A DNA stretch of 64,000 nt from positions 1 to 64,000 of the forward strand of contig JAHLWZ010000802.1 in the NCBI GenBank assembly GCA_020536535.1. The letters run 5' to 3'. The DNA is from Pelomyxa schiedti (lineage: Eukaryota; Evosea; Pelobiontida; Pelomyxidae). Numbering within the stretch: position 1 is the first letter of the stretch; every line of letters starts with the position of its first letter. The notes below the pieces were generated by a model. That model did no database searches. It was not told the DNA's origin and saw only the letters and a list, made by a program, of their open reading frames with translations. Both the position numbers and the translations under genes were made by a program. This document shows, piece by piece, positions 10,326 through 22,550 of the stretch.

Positions 10326-12190
10326 TTATGAAGACCCAGTGGTTGGGGGAGTGGCAGGGGGATCGCAGGCAGGCATTCCTTTGGCACATTCGGGGTGGCT
10401 GTCAAACTGGCAGGGGACACAGTGATAGGCATATCCTTCACCTACTTGTCGGCATACATTGCACCTGTACATTCCACGGTAAACAGAGGGGCAGAGCTCC
10501 AGTGGGTGCTCATGCTCCGCGTGTTTAATCCACTTGGGAAGGGTTGCCATAAGCTTCTCCTTGGCAATGCGGGCCTCTTCCATCTTTTCCGGGGTCCAAG
10601 GGAATGCCTCGGCTTTACCTCCACTGACAAGATCGTTGGCACTGAGGGACACATTCTTCCCTGCGGAGTCAAGAAGGATAAGTGTGGGAATGCCTTCAAT
10701 CTCAAAGTGGTCTCCGAGTGTCGCCTTTGCTTCCCTGTCAGTGAAGGGGATAGCAAGCCATGGCATTTCGGCAAAGTAGCTGTCAAAGTCCTCTTGACTC
10801 CTGTCACTGGAGACAAAGATAACTTCAAACTTCTTCCCGGCAGCCTTGAGTTCCTTGTAGACTGATGCCAGAATTGGAGTAAACGCACGGCATGGACCGC
10901 ACCAGTGGCCTGAAAAGTATATACCAATTCTCTCATTATCAGCAAGAGACGAAACCAAAACGTGCTCTTTGGCGCCGTTGATGACATAGTCTCGTGAAGG
11001 AGTTGTTAGAAGTGAGGCTAATGTCTGGTTTTCACGCGCTATCTTTAGTTTCTCGGCCTTAGCAGCGCGGAGGGCATCAATGACAGTTGTAGTGAATGGA
11101 TAAGCTTCAGCACCGAAGTCTTGTACGGCTGCAGCTCCTTCCGTAGTCGCAGTCTTTCCAGCTGCATCGAGAACAATCATGGTAGGAAGAGTATAGAGTT
11201 CAAAGAACTTGGCCAACTTGTTGGCAAGAGCGTGGTCATGAGGTACATAAAGCCAGGGTACCTCTGGAACTGAAGCTGGGGCTGCTTCATCCAGTGAGAT
11301 TTCTACGATTTGGAATGGCTTGTTTTGAGCTTTGAGGGTCTCGTAAGTTTTTCTAACAGTGGCATCGAAACCGCGGCACTGAGGGTGATCCATGGAGAAC
11401 AGAATTCCAAGGGGTGTGCCGTGAAGTGAAGCAACTTCTACATGAGCACCGCCGGCTCCCAGAACCCAATCACGAGTCGGAGTGCACAGTAAAACCTTGG
11501 CACACTGGTTGGCTACCATCTCGGCATGTTCTCTTTCAGCTTCAGCCTTGAACGCGCCAATGTGCTCCGGTGTGAATGGGAACGCCTTAGCTCCGTACTC
11601 ATCAATGCATTCGCGACCATCCTCCGTCAGGGTAGTGCCATCAGGCCCGAGAATTACCAAAGACGGAATTCCTTGAATCTTAGTTTCAAAGTGAGTATTT
11701 AGGTGAGAGGGCAATGTTTTACTTTGTAAAGATCACTCAATTTCTGCTTGGTGTCCCTATCGTCATATGGCAGAGCTATCCATGGCATTTCGTTAAAGTA
11801 CTCATCAAAGTCATGCTGACTCCTGCTCATTCCATTATACTTCCACAGGATAGTGGCAGTATAAGATAATTTAAACTCTTATAAAAATGGCGTTATCTTG
11901 CCTATGTATTGTACACAATTGGACATTACGGAATTCAAAACGAACCTGTCGGAGGAAACGAAAACTATCTCGAAAGCTTTGCCCTGAGCAACGATTTCCT
12001 TGTACACGGTGGCCAATTGAGGAGTGAAACCCCTGCAAGGTGGACACCAGTGTCCCGAGAAGTACAGCCCCACGGTTTTGCCTGCAAGGTCGGACAGAGT
12101 GACGTGGCGACCTTCTTTTCCTAGTAGGAAGTCACGTGCTTCGGTAAACAGCAGGCTCCCAATCGATGTGGTAGCGTTGGTTGTTGCCAT
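10326..12190 (-). CDS. Nucleoredoxin with three thioredoxin-like domains and a C-terminal DC1 finger
   Basis: Three exons read in order 12190-11946, 11822-11723 and 11678-10326, giving 565 residues. Domain 1 has the redox motif WCPPC (SGHWCPPCRGFTP). The middle domain replaces it with MDHPQCRG, so it retains only one cysteine. Domain 3 has WCGPC (SGHWCGPCRAFTP). The tail (HEHPLELCPSVY...CNVCRQ...YHCVPCQFDSHPECA) is a DC1/C1-like zinc-binding segment. This architecture is that of plant-type nucleoredoxins (NRX1): disulfide reductases of the cytosol and nucleus. The degenerate central domain is also common there and probably structural. The gene is preceded on the other side by the methyltransferase at 12463, with a shared 270-bp promoter region. 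Confidence 0.9.
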
Positions 12191-12462
12191 TTGCTTTTCG
12201 TGTGTCTTTTTTTTTTGTTGTTATGGGAATGTGGGTTTCAACGACGCTTAAGAAGACGTAATTAATGGTTTCTGCTACGTTGTAAAACAGTGAAGAAGCT
12301 GAAACAGAAATTCGTTCTTAGGAAAGGACTGAAAGGCTGAAAAGCAGTGGCGTTCATCCAAACGAGGAGTTCCATGGAGAGCACTTCCCGGCGAATACTC
12401 TGAGAAGTTCCCAACACAAAGCAATCAGCCCCGGACACCAGATCCTAACACGAAACAAATCA

Positions 12463-13637
12463 ATGGCCAGCAAAGCACCCACTCCCAAGACAGGGCGCAC
12501 CAAGTCCAAGCGCCTCCACGCGCACTCCAACCCCCTGGCCGACAAGTTCTTCGCGTACCCCACGTGCCCCGACGCGGCGGACTGGCCCTCTATCTTCCCC
12601 GCCCTCCTGCCCACGCCCACGCCCACACCCACTCCCACTCCTTCCTCCTCCGCTTCTGCAGCATCTACAACCACCACGCAGCCTCCGCCGACACCGCTGC
12701 CGCAGCAGCCGATGATGATGAGCACGGCCCGAGGTGGTGGTGGAGGGGGCGAGGGCGAGGGCGAGGGCGGGCGCGCGTGGCCGTTTTTCGTGGACATTGG
12801 GTGTGGGTTCGGGGGGCTGACTGTGGCCCTGGGAACCGCGTACCCTGATTGCCTCACTCTGGCGATGGAGATCCGTGTCAGGTCAGTCCCATTCTCCCCA
12901 GTTTTGATTTTATGCATGCATTTGTGTGTGTGCGCGCTTTGTGTGCTCCCTTGCCCCTTTTTGCTTGCTGTTTTTAAACCCCTTTTCGCCTCGTTTCTAT
13001 TGTGGAAGTTTATGGGAGTTTGTTGTTTAGAAGCTTTTCAAAATAAGGGTGGTTGAAGGAGTCCAGGAACGAATTACCAAGTTGAGGGCCGATAACCCTG
13101 GTCAGTATCAGAATATCGCTTGCATTGCCTGTAACTGCATGAAGAATTTACCCCATTGGTTCCACAAGGGTAGATGCGATAAATTGTTCATACTCTTCCC
13201 GGGTAATTCTGCTCCGATATGTAATACTATACCTCTTCTCTTACTTTATCAAAGATCCACACTTCAAACAATCAAAGAAAAGACTGCGCATCATAAGCCC
13301 AATGTTACTCTCTGAGTATGCTTACATTCTGCGTGAAGGAGGAATGTTATACACCAACACAGATGTTGAAGATTTACACAGTTTGTCAACAACATCACTC
13401 AAAGCCCAACTGACAACACATAAATCAGAGTGGATGGTCCAGTGCCTAGATGAACACCCAATGTTTGAAAGAATTCCACCCGAACAACTTGCAGATGACA
13501 AAGCCTACAATCTCATACACAATGTATCAGAAGAGAGCCTTAAAGTAGCCCGAGCCGGTGGCCGCAAGTTCCCGGCTGTCTACAGGCGTCTACCCACTTC
13601 ACAATGCATTCCCAGAGTTCCTCCTCTATTTTCCTAA
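12463..13637 (+). CDS. TRM8: tRNA (guanine-N7-)-methyltransferase
   Basis: Exons 12463-12881, 13048-13202 and 13255-13637 give 318 residues with phases that match exactly. The S-adenosylmethionine-binding motif is FFVDIGCGFGGLTVALG, followed by LAMEIRVRVVEGVQERI, LFPDPHFKQSKKRLRI and the LREGGMLYTNTDVEDL segment, all diagnostic of Trm8/METTL1. The enzyme methylates G46 in the variable loop of tRNAs, normally with a WD-repeat partner (Trm82/WDR4) that is not in this window. Between the basic N-terminus and the methyltransferase core there is an unusual low-complexity insert of TP and GE dipeptide repeats (about residues 50-105). The tail after the YRRLP motif is short. Confidence 0.92.
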
Positions 13638-13706
13638 TTCACGAGGCTTGGCGTTAACAAAAAAAAAGAAGAATCTTTGGTTTTTGCTTTTTCTTTCGCC
13701 TCAGTG

Positions 13707-15945
13707 ATGAACCGTTTTCTTTATTGGCTTGATTGTTGTGGGGTGGCACTCGTTCTATTGGTGACATTATGTGAGGGTACAATTGGACATGTGAGGGGAC
13801 TGATACCTTGGCACAATTTTCTTAGTGGCCCTTCATCATGGAACATTGACGACTATAAAAGTGCCTACCCTTTTGTTTCTTATCTGTGCCCAAAAACCAA
13901 AACACAAACCAAACATGTGTTACCAAAAAGAATACATTGACGAGGCCAATGAATATGGATTCAACTTGATTGCACTTCACAGTTACCAGGGAGGGAGTGA
14001 ACGCTACTTCACATACGTTGACCCACTGGTGTTAACTTCGTCTTCTCAGTACATTGTGCCATCTGCCCATTGGGATAGCACTGCCACAGCCAGGTGGGGC
14101 TATTATCCACTCCCAGTCTCTGAATTCGCCTTCAATTCCTCGGCAATTTTTGGCCAGCCACAGAATAACATGTGGGGATCAGACTGTGCTACACTTCTGC
14201 CTGGGGACCAGCAGTACCAGTGCACTATATGTGCAGTTTATTTCATTCACTAGCACTTCTGCCTAATAGTACTCTAGCAATGATACAGGAAGTCATTGAG
14301 TATGCACACAGCAAGGGAATTCAAGTAGCCATTGGCTTCGAGTTCGGTGTTTGGCCTCCAGCTCTCTATAGTGCATTCACTAGCGCTGTTCTATCTTCTC
14401 CATACTTAGTTGATCCAACTGCTGAACCAGCTAAGGTTTAAATGTCCTGTACTCTAATCTTGCAATGCTTGCCAATAATGATGCCAAGAGGATATTTAAG
14501 AGAACTATTACCTGGGTAACTGATACTTACCGCCCAGACTACCTGATGTTATGGATGCAAGAGAACCCCGTTTTGTATGCCAATATGCAGGTAATATTGG
14601 CCTTTCCGCGCAATTCTAAATTTAGACTCCTGCAGGAACAAGGCTGGTCTACTTCATTTACTGATTTTTACGAGAAGAGCTATGGCAATTTTTCCTACTT
14701 GGAAGGTGACTCACAAAACAGTACGGTCTAACAATCGAGACTACGAATTGAACAATTCGCAGTTTTTAATGGAGTATGGTGCCTTGCTCATATGCTGCAG
14801 GCCCCTGAATTTACTTCCTCAGAAGTTCCACTTGTTTTAAGTGGATGGGGTGGAGATTCCCAGCTCACTCCACTTCTTCAAGGGTTGCACACTGCACTAC
14901 CAAAAGATATCATTTTTTCAGTATTGACACCGAATATGGGAAGGAGTGATATTCCAGAAATTCTGGGCCAAATACAGGTAAACCAGACAATCGGCGAAAT
15001 CCCAAAAACAACTACATAGGCAGATGGACGCCCTGTCTGGGGAATGCCGTGGCTTGAATCAGATTTCAGACTGTGGCACCCACAGCCTCGTGTGGCCCTT
15101 ACCCTGAATTCCATACAACAAGCAAGCAAAATGAACCTAGCCGGAGTTGTTGGGATTCATTGGAGAACACAAGGCTACGATGTGTCACAGAACATATTTG
15201 CCCTATCCCAGGCACTTGCAGTAGATACAACAGGCATATCTCACATTCCCTTATCCATCGAATTCACAATTTCCAGTTTCTGAGGTCTACTCACAATGGT
15301 GCTCTACAATGTACAGTACAGAGGCGGCTGCTACACTCTCTCCATACATGGCTACTGCTGATATCGGTACACCTCTAACCAACAGGATACACTACAACCA
15401 CGCAACCACACAATGCACAGATGACCTCATTGATGCCTGGCCCGTTGATTCTGAAGAGTACTACCCTTATGACCCCGATTCATGGGGAATGCTATCTATA
15501 CCTCAGGTACAACTGTTTTCTTAAAACGGAAAGTGTGTGACGTCATCCTCCTCCATAGGAGAGTTGGTTCTCCAAATTGGCGGACTATGCAAGGGGTCTG
15601 GAAGTAACCGTAGTTGATCCAGTACAAAAAGCCAACATTCATGCCCTTGGCTCATTGGCTTACTTCGTGCTGGCTCTCAAGAATAGTTCCTTGGAACTGC
15701 AGGTTGTGAAAGAACTGCGTGAAGAAGCAGCAAATGGCCAAGTAGTAGACAAAGCGGCACAGTGTGATTTGGCACAGGCCGCTATTGACAGGGCACAGAT
15801 ACAACGTGTATTTGATATGTATGTGGATAGGGTGCAGTCCAGAGGGGAGATGGGTGTCTTGGCATCAATGAACCAAAAACTGTGGACCTGGTATACCGAC
15901 AATGTCGAATGGCTAGAGTCCTATTGCTCTAACCTCACGGACTGA
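13707..15945 (+). CDS. Secreted TIM-barrel glycoside-hydrolase-like protein
   Basis: The start gives a hydrophobic signal sequence (MNRFLYWLDC...VALVLLVTL). Exons chain through about nine introns, including 14281-region and 14439-14489 splices chosen because they restore phase. Recognisable barrel-like segments are EANEYGFNLIALH, EVIEYAHSKGIQVAIGFE, VDPTAEPAKRIFKRTI, YRPDYLMLWMQE, VLSGWGGD, and GVVGIHWRT near 15145. The pattern of alternating strands ending in acidic or aromatic residues, plus the secretion signal, suggests a polysaccharide- or glycan-degrading enzyme. I cannot assign a CAZy family and do not identify the catalytic pair with certainty; E in MLWMQE and residues around SGWGGD are candidates. 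The C-terminal 120 residues are helical. The join near 15230-15290 is uncertain. Confidence 0.6.
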
Positions 15946-15987
15946 GAAGAAATGTGAATTGAGAAGAAAAGGAAAGAGATGTTCTGT

Positions 15988-16770
15988 TCAATTCTTCTTT
16001 GCCTTCTTCTTTGCTCCTGAAGATGCTGTTCCTGTGGTTGCTACTGTGAAAGGATGGTCATTCCACATCCTCACAATCATGACCAATGGAGTCAGCAGCC
16101 AGGGTAAGTTAAGTCCCTGCAAAAAACAATAGGTGGGGAGTAGAGATGAGTGGCAGAGTGGGATGTGCTTTTTTGTTTTTGGAAAGTGACATACCAGTAC
16201 AAAAAGAGGAGCTGGTGTTTTATTCGGACCCATAAATTCCTCTCCCAAGATAATGGAAACATTGGCGAACATTATCCCAGCCCAAAACAGTGAAGGAACT
16301 CTAATCCATTCGCGGCCTAGACTCTTTCAGTCACAAAAGAAATAACGATAGAGAAATCGCTCAGGAATGATAATATCCATGCCTTTGTAGAATGCGTAGA
16401 TGGCGAACAAGTAAAAAGGACCAAAGTACAGCACGTCCAGCCAAATTGTCATCCTCCACCACGGCGGCCTGGCCAACAACACCGGGTCGAAGTTACGGGC
16501 GTACCAATGAACGAGATCCACGCCCCAACGAGGGGGCCAGATCGGGTACGTAGGTGCCGGCGACGTTGATGATGGATCTGCGGTTGCGGCTGCGATAAAG
16601 GGTGCGGGATCTGCGATCGCGAGTTGCTCGAGATCTACGATGTACGTGATAAACGCAGCGTTTATGAAGAAGAACGCAATCAATACGACATCCCACGGTC
16701 TCGATCTAAGCCCAACAACCCGCCGCTGGCCCTTCATCGTTTTTTTCCCTTTTTGTTCGTTGTTTCTCAC
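15988..16770 (-). CDS. EXPERA-domain membrane protein (TMEM97/sigma-2 receptor-like)
   Basis: Exons read 16770-16347, 16316-16195 and 16116-15988, giving 224 residues. Four membrane segments are visible: the first contains DVVLIAFFFINAAFITYIVD, the second and third surround WLDVLYFGPFYLFAIYAFYKG, and the last is LPWLLTPLVMIVRMW. The intervening WIRVPSLFWAGIMFANVSII and GPNKTPAPLFVL match the EXPERA domain of TMEM97/EBP proteins, which act in sterol handling at the ER. A long P/T/A-rich luminal or cytosolic loop is inserted after helix 1. A lysine-rich C-terminus (KKKAKKN) fits an ER-retention signal. The first intron is only 30 nt as modelled. It converges with the glycosidase gene 42 bp away. 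Confidence 0.85.
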
Positions 16771-17121
16771 AATCGGCTTTTTTGCGACATCAAAATATCA
16801 TTGGTGAACCTCAATTACACAAGGGACTCAGGAGGAAACAAAATGGAAAAGGACTGTTTCTTTCGGGAAACCCACTGAGTTTTGGGCTACTTTTGGAATG
16901 GTTTTAGTTGGCAACAACAAGACAAGCCACCTCACCCAGAATCTGCCGCGTGGCCCTCGTTCTTTTTTAGAGACTTCGCAAAAAAGCATCACAATCCGGA
17001 AATTTTGGACCTGTCAATACACAGTTGTATTTTTATTTGTTGAACAAACACAAACAAAACAACACGCGTACGCAACAAGGCACAAGCACTCCGGATCTAC
17101 GCGCGAGATACAGCAAAAGAA
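16771..17121. promoter_or_regulatory. Divergent promoter region between EXPERA gene and Ca/Mn ATPase
   Basis: This 351-bp stretch separates two genes transcribed away from each other and must hold both promoters. I see no convincing TATA box, repeat or RNA gene in it. Confidence 0.4.
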
Positions 17122-20100
17122 ATGTCGGGCAGTAAAAAGACTGAGGGAGCGGAGGTTCCTTCTGCGTCACGGAGTGTCAGTCCTACCACCGCGACTGCGC
17201 CATCTCAGTTGGTGATCGATTGCTATTCAAATGACGAAGAGCACGTGATGGATGCACTACATACGTCTCTCGCTGGGCTCTCTGCGTCCGAGGTGTGTGT
17301 TTAATTTCTTTTGTCTTTTTTTTTTCGCTCTTTTCGTTCTTCGTATCTTCGAAATATTGTTCCCTTAGTGATCTATCGTTTTACAGGTGGCAATACGCCA
17401 AGAACAAGACGGGAAAAATGAACTTGAAGAGGAGGAAGATGAGAGCCTTGTTATGCAGTTTCTTGATAAGTTTCAGGATCCCATGGTCGTATTACTTCTT
17501 TGCTCAGCCTGCATTTCCCTTTTGATGAGGCAATGGGATGATGCTATCAGTATTGTTGTGGCTGTAATCATCGTGAGTACTGTCGGGTTTGTGCAAGAGT
17601 ACAAAAGTGAGAAGGCTGTTCAAGCTTTAAAGGAGTTCGTGGCCCCAAAGTATGTGCCGAAGCAACTTCCTGCATAAGAGTGACATCTCTAGGTGCATCG
17701 TTGTACGGGAGGGCAACCACATAGAAATTGAAGCTGCAGAGCTTGTCGTTGGAGATATTGTCATACTAGCACCTGGGTGCCGGGTTCCAGCTGATCTTCG
17801 TTTGGTGGAATCTGTGGAGCTCCAAGTCAATGAGTCACTTCTAACAGGTGATCAAACAAAGACTTTTTTGTTGTGTAACATCTCTTCAGGTGAGTCGGAA
17901 CCAGTTCAAAAATATGTTACACCCATTGCTGCCACGAAATGCGCCATTAGTGACAGATTGAATATGGTTTGCATGGGTGCTACCGTGTCCTCAGGAACTG
18001 GAAAGGGTGTTGTCGTTTGTATTGGCAAAAATACCGAACTTGGGAAGATATTCCAGTTTCTTCAGAAGAAAGAAGAAAAGAAAACTCCTCTCCAAGTACT
18101 TTTTCCTTAGTGCTGTTATTGCAACTCACTTTCACAAGATAAGTATGGATAACTTCGGCAAACAACTCTCCATCGTCTCTTCTGTTGTTATTGTCTTGAT
18201 TTCTGTCATTGGCTTCCTTCAGGGAAAGCCCCCATTGCAAATGTTTAACATGGCAGTATCCCTGGTTGTTGCAGCTATTCCTGAAGGTCTTCCTATTGCA
18301 GTGACTGTTACCCTTGCCTTGGGTGTTACACGCATGTCCCACCGCAAAGCTATTGTCCGAAAACTACCAGCTGTGGAAGCTCTTGGTGCCACTAATGTGA
18401 TCTGTGTAGACAAAACAGGAACGTTGACCCAGAATAAAATGACTGTAACCGATATATACTGCGACCAATTGCTACAAGTCGAAATGACTGAACCTGTAAT
18501 ACTTTTTTTTTACTATTCATCCTCTTAATTCACAACAGGTCAGTTTTGTTCATGGAACTGCCAAGTTTGTGAATAACAAAGGTGGTGTAGAAACTTTGAA
18601 ATCAGGCTCTCACCTTTACGAGCTTATAAAAGTAACCTCCCCAATCACCAAAGTTGTTTCCTCAACTGTACGAATTTAGGCATCTGTTTGTTGCAATAAT
18701 GCGCGATTTAACGGCGACAGCCTAGTTGGTCTTCCCACAGAGGGTGCACTTTTGTCTCTTGCATCCAAGGCTGGGTTACCAGACTTCAGAAGCGAGATTG
18801 CTCGCCAAAGTGAGGTACGTGAATTACTTTCACGTCTTTCTCTTAATCCGTCACACAGGTTCCCTTCAGTTCCCTTACAAAGTGGATGGGGGTCACTTGT
18901 GGTGATAGGTTCATTATCAAGGGAGCTCCCGAAGTTGTTGTTACGAAGTGAGAACTTGTTCTTTATCAAGCCTCCTCTCAACTTTCTCCTTCAGGTGCAC
19001 AAGAAGTTTTGATGGTTCCCCTCTCGATATGCATGAAATTCAACAAGTCGTCATAAACATGTCATCCAAAGCTCTAAGAGTTCTCGCTTTCGCCTGCAGC
19101 TCTGGCTCACAAGAAGACATGACTTTCCTCGGCTTGGTGGGTGTCATTGATCCGCCACGACCAGGTGTCAAAGAAGCTATTGCCTCTGTCAAACATACTG
19201 GAATCCACGTTGTCATGATTACCGGTGATAGTAAAGATACGGCAATTGCCGTTGGTAAGTTGCGGCTTGTTCACAGCCTTGTATCTAATGGTTTGATAGC
19301 TTCCCAGCTCGGCTTGACAGCCTCTTCTGACACAGCGTTGTCGGCGAGTGACATTGATGTAAGTCACCTGAGCAATAGTGCACCCAATTCACATATATTT
19401 AGCAAATGTCTCCTGAACAACTCAAGGAAAGGGTTTCCAACACCTCCGTTTTTTACCGAATGACTCCAGCACAAAAAGTGAAAATTGTTAATGCATATAA
19501 GGTACAATGATGTTTTCTTCCAGGAGCTTAACATTTTTTCCCAGTCTCTTAATATGGTCACATGCATGACTGGGTAAGTTTTGGATGTTTAAGCTGTTTT
19601 CGTACCTAACTTCAACCAAGAGACGGCGTGAACGATGCTCCAGCAGTTTCCAGGAGTGATATCGGTATTGCAATGGGAGCAGGTGGTTCTGATGTATGCA
19701 AAGAAGCCGCAGAGATTATTCTTGTTGACAACAATTTTAGCACAATTGGTGTGTATCAAATCACGTGGGTTTTTCTTATTGTTCCAGTTGCTGCAATTGA
19801 GGAAGGAAAAGTCATATTCAACAATATTAAGAACTTTTTACACTTCCAACTCACAACGAGTGTCGCTGCAATGGGCCTGATAGCATTCTGCAGTCTTGCC
19901 GACTTACCTCTCCCCCTAAATCCTATGCAAATTCTCTGGATCAACATCATTATGGACGGTCCTCCAGCACAATCACTGACATTTGAGGCAAACCGAGAAG
20001 CCACCACGCAACGACCAAGGGATCTTAAGGCTTCCCCTGTAGATTTAAAAATGATTGGGAAGATATGTTTGTCAGCCTTCCTAATGGTTGTTGGAACAAT

Positions 20101-20568
20101 GTGGATCTTCTTGCAGGTACAATTATTCCAAAGTTTTCTTGTTTCTCAATTTTCTTGCAGACCATCCCCCAGGGGAAGGCTCTCAGTGAAATGAATGAAG
20201 CACCAAAAGAAGCCACAACCATTGGATTTACCACCTTTGTACTATTCCAGTTATTCAATGCTTTCAACTGCAGGCACGACCCCCTTTCTGCATTTCCTCA
20301 CCTCTAATTCGCCGCCAGATCGTTCAGCAAGTCTGTATTGACCCTCGGCCTGTTCTCCAACATATACCTTACGCTGTCTGTTCTGGGTGCCCTAGCCACA
20401 CAGATGGTTGTCATTTACCTACCGTTCCTTCAGCTTGTTTTCCGAACCTCTTCCGTTACCATGTCACAACTGGGCCTATGTGTAGCAGTTGCCTCTTCAG
20501 TTCTGATTGTTGACGAGCTGTGGAAACTCTTCTCCCTCCTAAGCAAACCAAAAACCAAGAGCGAATAA
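17122..20568 (+). CDS. PMR1: Secretory-pathway Ca2+/Mn2+ P-type ATPase (PMR1/SPCA type)
   Basis: About a dozen exons chain in frame. The order is an N-terminal disordered segment, M1-M2 ([21 protein letters not shown] and the [16 protein letters not shown] segment), the actuator with TGES (LLTGESEPV), M4 [19 protein letters not shown], phosphorylation site [13 protein letters not shown] (Asp near 18409), nucleotide-binding [19 protein letters not shown], the hinge [11 protein letters not shown] and M5-M10 including [15 protein letters not shown]. The Gln in PPAQSL and the [13 protein letters not shown] segment are characteristic of SPCA pumps rather than SERCA or PMCA. There is no calmodulin-binding tail. 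The enzyme would load the Golgi lumen with Ca and Mn for glycosylation and secretion. AATAAA-like polyadenylation signals follow within 60 bp, just before the next gene. Confidence 0.92.
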
Positions 20569-20648
20569 ATCAAACACCAGCAAGACGGTGATTTTGAATA
20601 CTTTTTTGTGAGAAAATAAATAGACAAATTTTTCAAACAAACAAGAAA

Positions 20649-22435
20649 ATGCCGCTACTCCGACTATCACACCAGTGGAGAAGTTTGAGTTTTACAGAGT
20701 ATCTGCGAGTCATAGAGAAAGTGGTGTGGGCCAAATAAGTGCTTTTCCTGGACGGACTATGTTGTAGTTCTTTTGGCTCTAATTCCCCAATTCAGCTGTG
20801 TTGTTTGGGTGGCCTTCACTCTCGTGGAGAAGTGCATGGGGACCTGTGTCCAGACACAATCGGGGTGAGTTGGCCTTCACTCGGTGGTGCCAGTGACATA
20901 TTAATTTGAAGGTGTCTATGAGTCCTCTGGAAGTGTGCCTGGGTGAACCATTAAAACTGACTACACCAGGGCAACAATTCTCCAGTTATCTTCTGTCCTT
21001 TATCTCTTTTTTTTTTTACCAAGCCATCAGCATGCAATTATGGCAATTCTGTTTTCTTCGACCCTTACTGGGCACCAGAATTAATAACACTTAGAAACCT
21101 TTCCCCCTCAAGTGATATGTGTGCAATTGTTCCCATGAGTTTCTCCAACCAAAATGCGGCAGCTATGCCATCGGCAGCACGGTGCTGGAATGGATTAATA
21201 ATGGACCTTTGGAGTCTCCCACTCCAGTAAGTGTAAAACATTGGGTTTTTCCTCAACCTGTGACAGGAGGATTCCAGTGATTCCAAAGTCATTTCTGTAA
21301 CAAAGATACTCGAAAAACGAGATTTTACCATGCCCCAATATTTTATGTCAATGTTAGATTTGTGCTTCAGATTGAACCCACAAGAGAGGCCAACCTGGAG
21401 CCAGTTGAGGAACGCTATAAGGAAATACATTGTGGAGCTTGTACTTGACCATCCTGACGCCAGAAATTTTTGGAGTCGCTGCTGCCTGTGGTGTGATGTG
21501 GTATGCTTATCTTTTTGTAGACATTAGTGACAAAGTGCTGGAGTACAAAGCACTTGCCTTCCTCACAGGGCGGCATTATCGTACTGGGCAGAATTCCTTG
21601 GTCCAACTTTTACCCTCCCACTTACTGCAAACCGTCATAGATTTTGCATTTCCACAGGTACCTCTGTAAAGTCATCAGAGAAATAGAGCTTACATTTATA
21701 TTCAGATGCAAACATATTGGTTCTCTGTTCCTGTTGAAGCGATTGTGCACGAAATTGCCCTGGGTGTTGGACGAGATCCCTCAACTCTAAGGCAATTAAT
21801 GGGCCTGCACAGTGGTAAAATGTAGAACAGAAACTAACTATCAACGGAAAATCAAATAAGGGTCCTCGCAGCTGTATGAAAGTCCCAATGTCCCTGTGGA
21901 CTTCAAGAAAGAGGTTACAACTCTGGATCGATTTGCACTTCTTGTGAAGTTATTCGGCGACTATTACTGTCTCCCCTCTGGCCCCGCTGTGATTGACGAG
22001 CTATTGACAGTAATGTCTGAACCGTATCATACTTCTTCCTTTGGCATTCTCCCTTATCTGTTTTGAGGTACTTCATGTATGACATGCCCCGGGAGCAAGT
22101 TGAACAAGTACTTATGCCTTATCAGACAGGAGCTTTTCTTGTCAGGTTCAGCATTCATTGCACAAGGGAGGCTCCGTTTGTTCTTTCGTTCCGAGGCACA
22201 TACCCCAGACATACAAGGTAAACCCTAGGCTCTAGGGTTACGAGGAACTAACTCTCTTGCCAGAATTTACTGGCAGTTAGGTTCCCCAGGCTACAGCACA
22301 ACAATTTCGGCAGCTGTGGGCCAGGAATCAGCACCAACACTCCAAGGCCTGATCACTAAACTACATGCCCGAGGGGTCCTCACAACTCCCTTCAAAGGTG
22401 AACGAATCCACACCACTGGATACTACTCTGATTAG
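20649..22435 (+). CDS. SH2 protein with a kinase C-lobe but no N-lobe (SHK-like pseudokinase)
   Basis: The gene begins about 80 bp after the ATPase stop. The opening residues (LSFTEYLRVIEKV) correspond to helix D of a protein kinase. Next come GLHSRGEVHGDLCPDTIGV (catalytic loop with HGD in place of HRD and no Lys or Asn), a region where DFG should be but LGEPLKL is found, YWAPELI (APE), SSDIYAIGSTVLEW (subdomain IX) and LCFRLNPQERPTWSQL (subdomain XI). After a linker containing LDRFALLVKLFGDYY comes an SH2 domain (GAFLVRFSIHCTREAPFVLSFRG) with the phosphotyrosine-binding Arg in FLVRFS. Kinase-SH2 order is as in amoebozoan SHK kinases, but the entire ATP-binding N-lobe, VAIK lysine and DFG are missing, so catalysis is very unlikely. 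Splices before 20900 are unsure. Confidence 0.7.
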
Positions 22436-22550
22436 CCACCAATCAAACCTTTGTATCGGAATAGAACGGAAAAAAACCCAAAAACCAAAAAGCTAAAATG
22501 TGCAATTGCTAACAATCTATCTTATCCCGATACAGATATTGGCCCCCGAG

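Noticed and set aside
14229-14254. A 23-nt intron in the glycosidase-like gene
   Set aside because: A 50-nt alternative with correct phase ends at CCTAATAG and gives a better join.
14425-14495. A frameshift in the glycosidase-like gene
   Set aside because: A 51-nt intron from GTTTAA to CCAAG gives DPTAEPAKRIFKR in frame.
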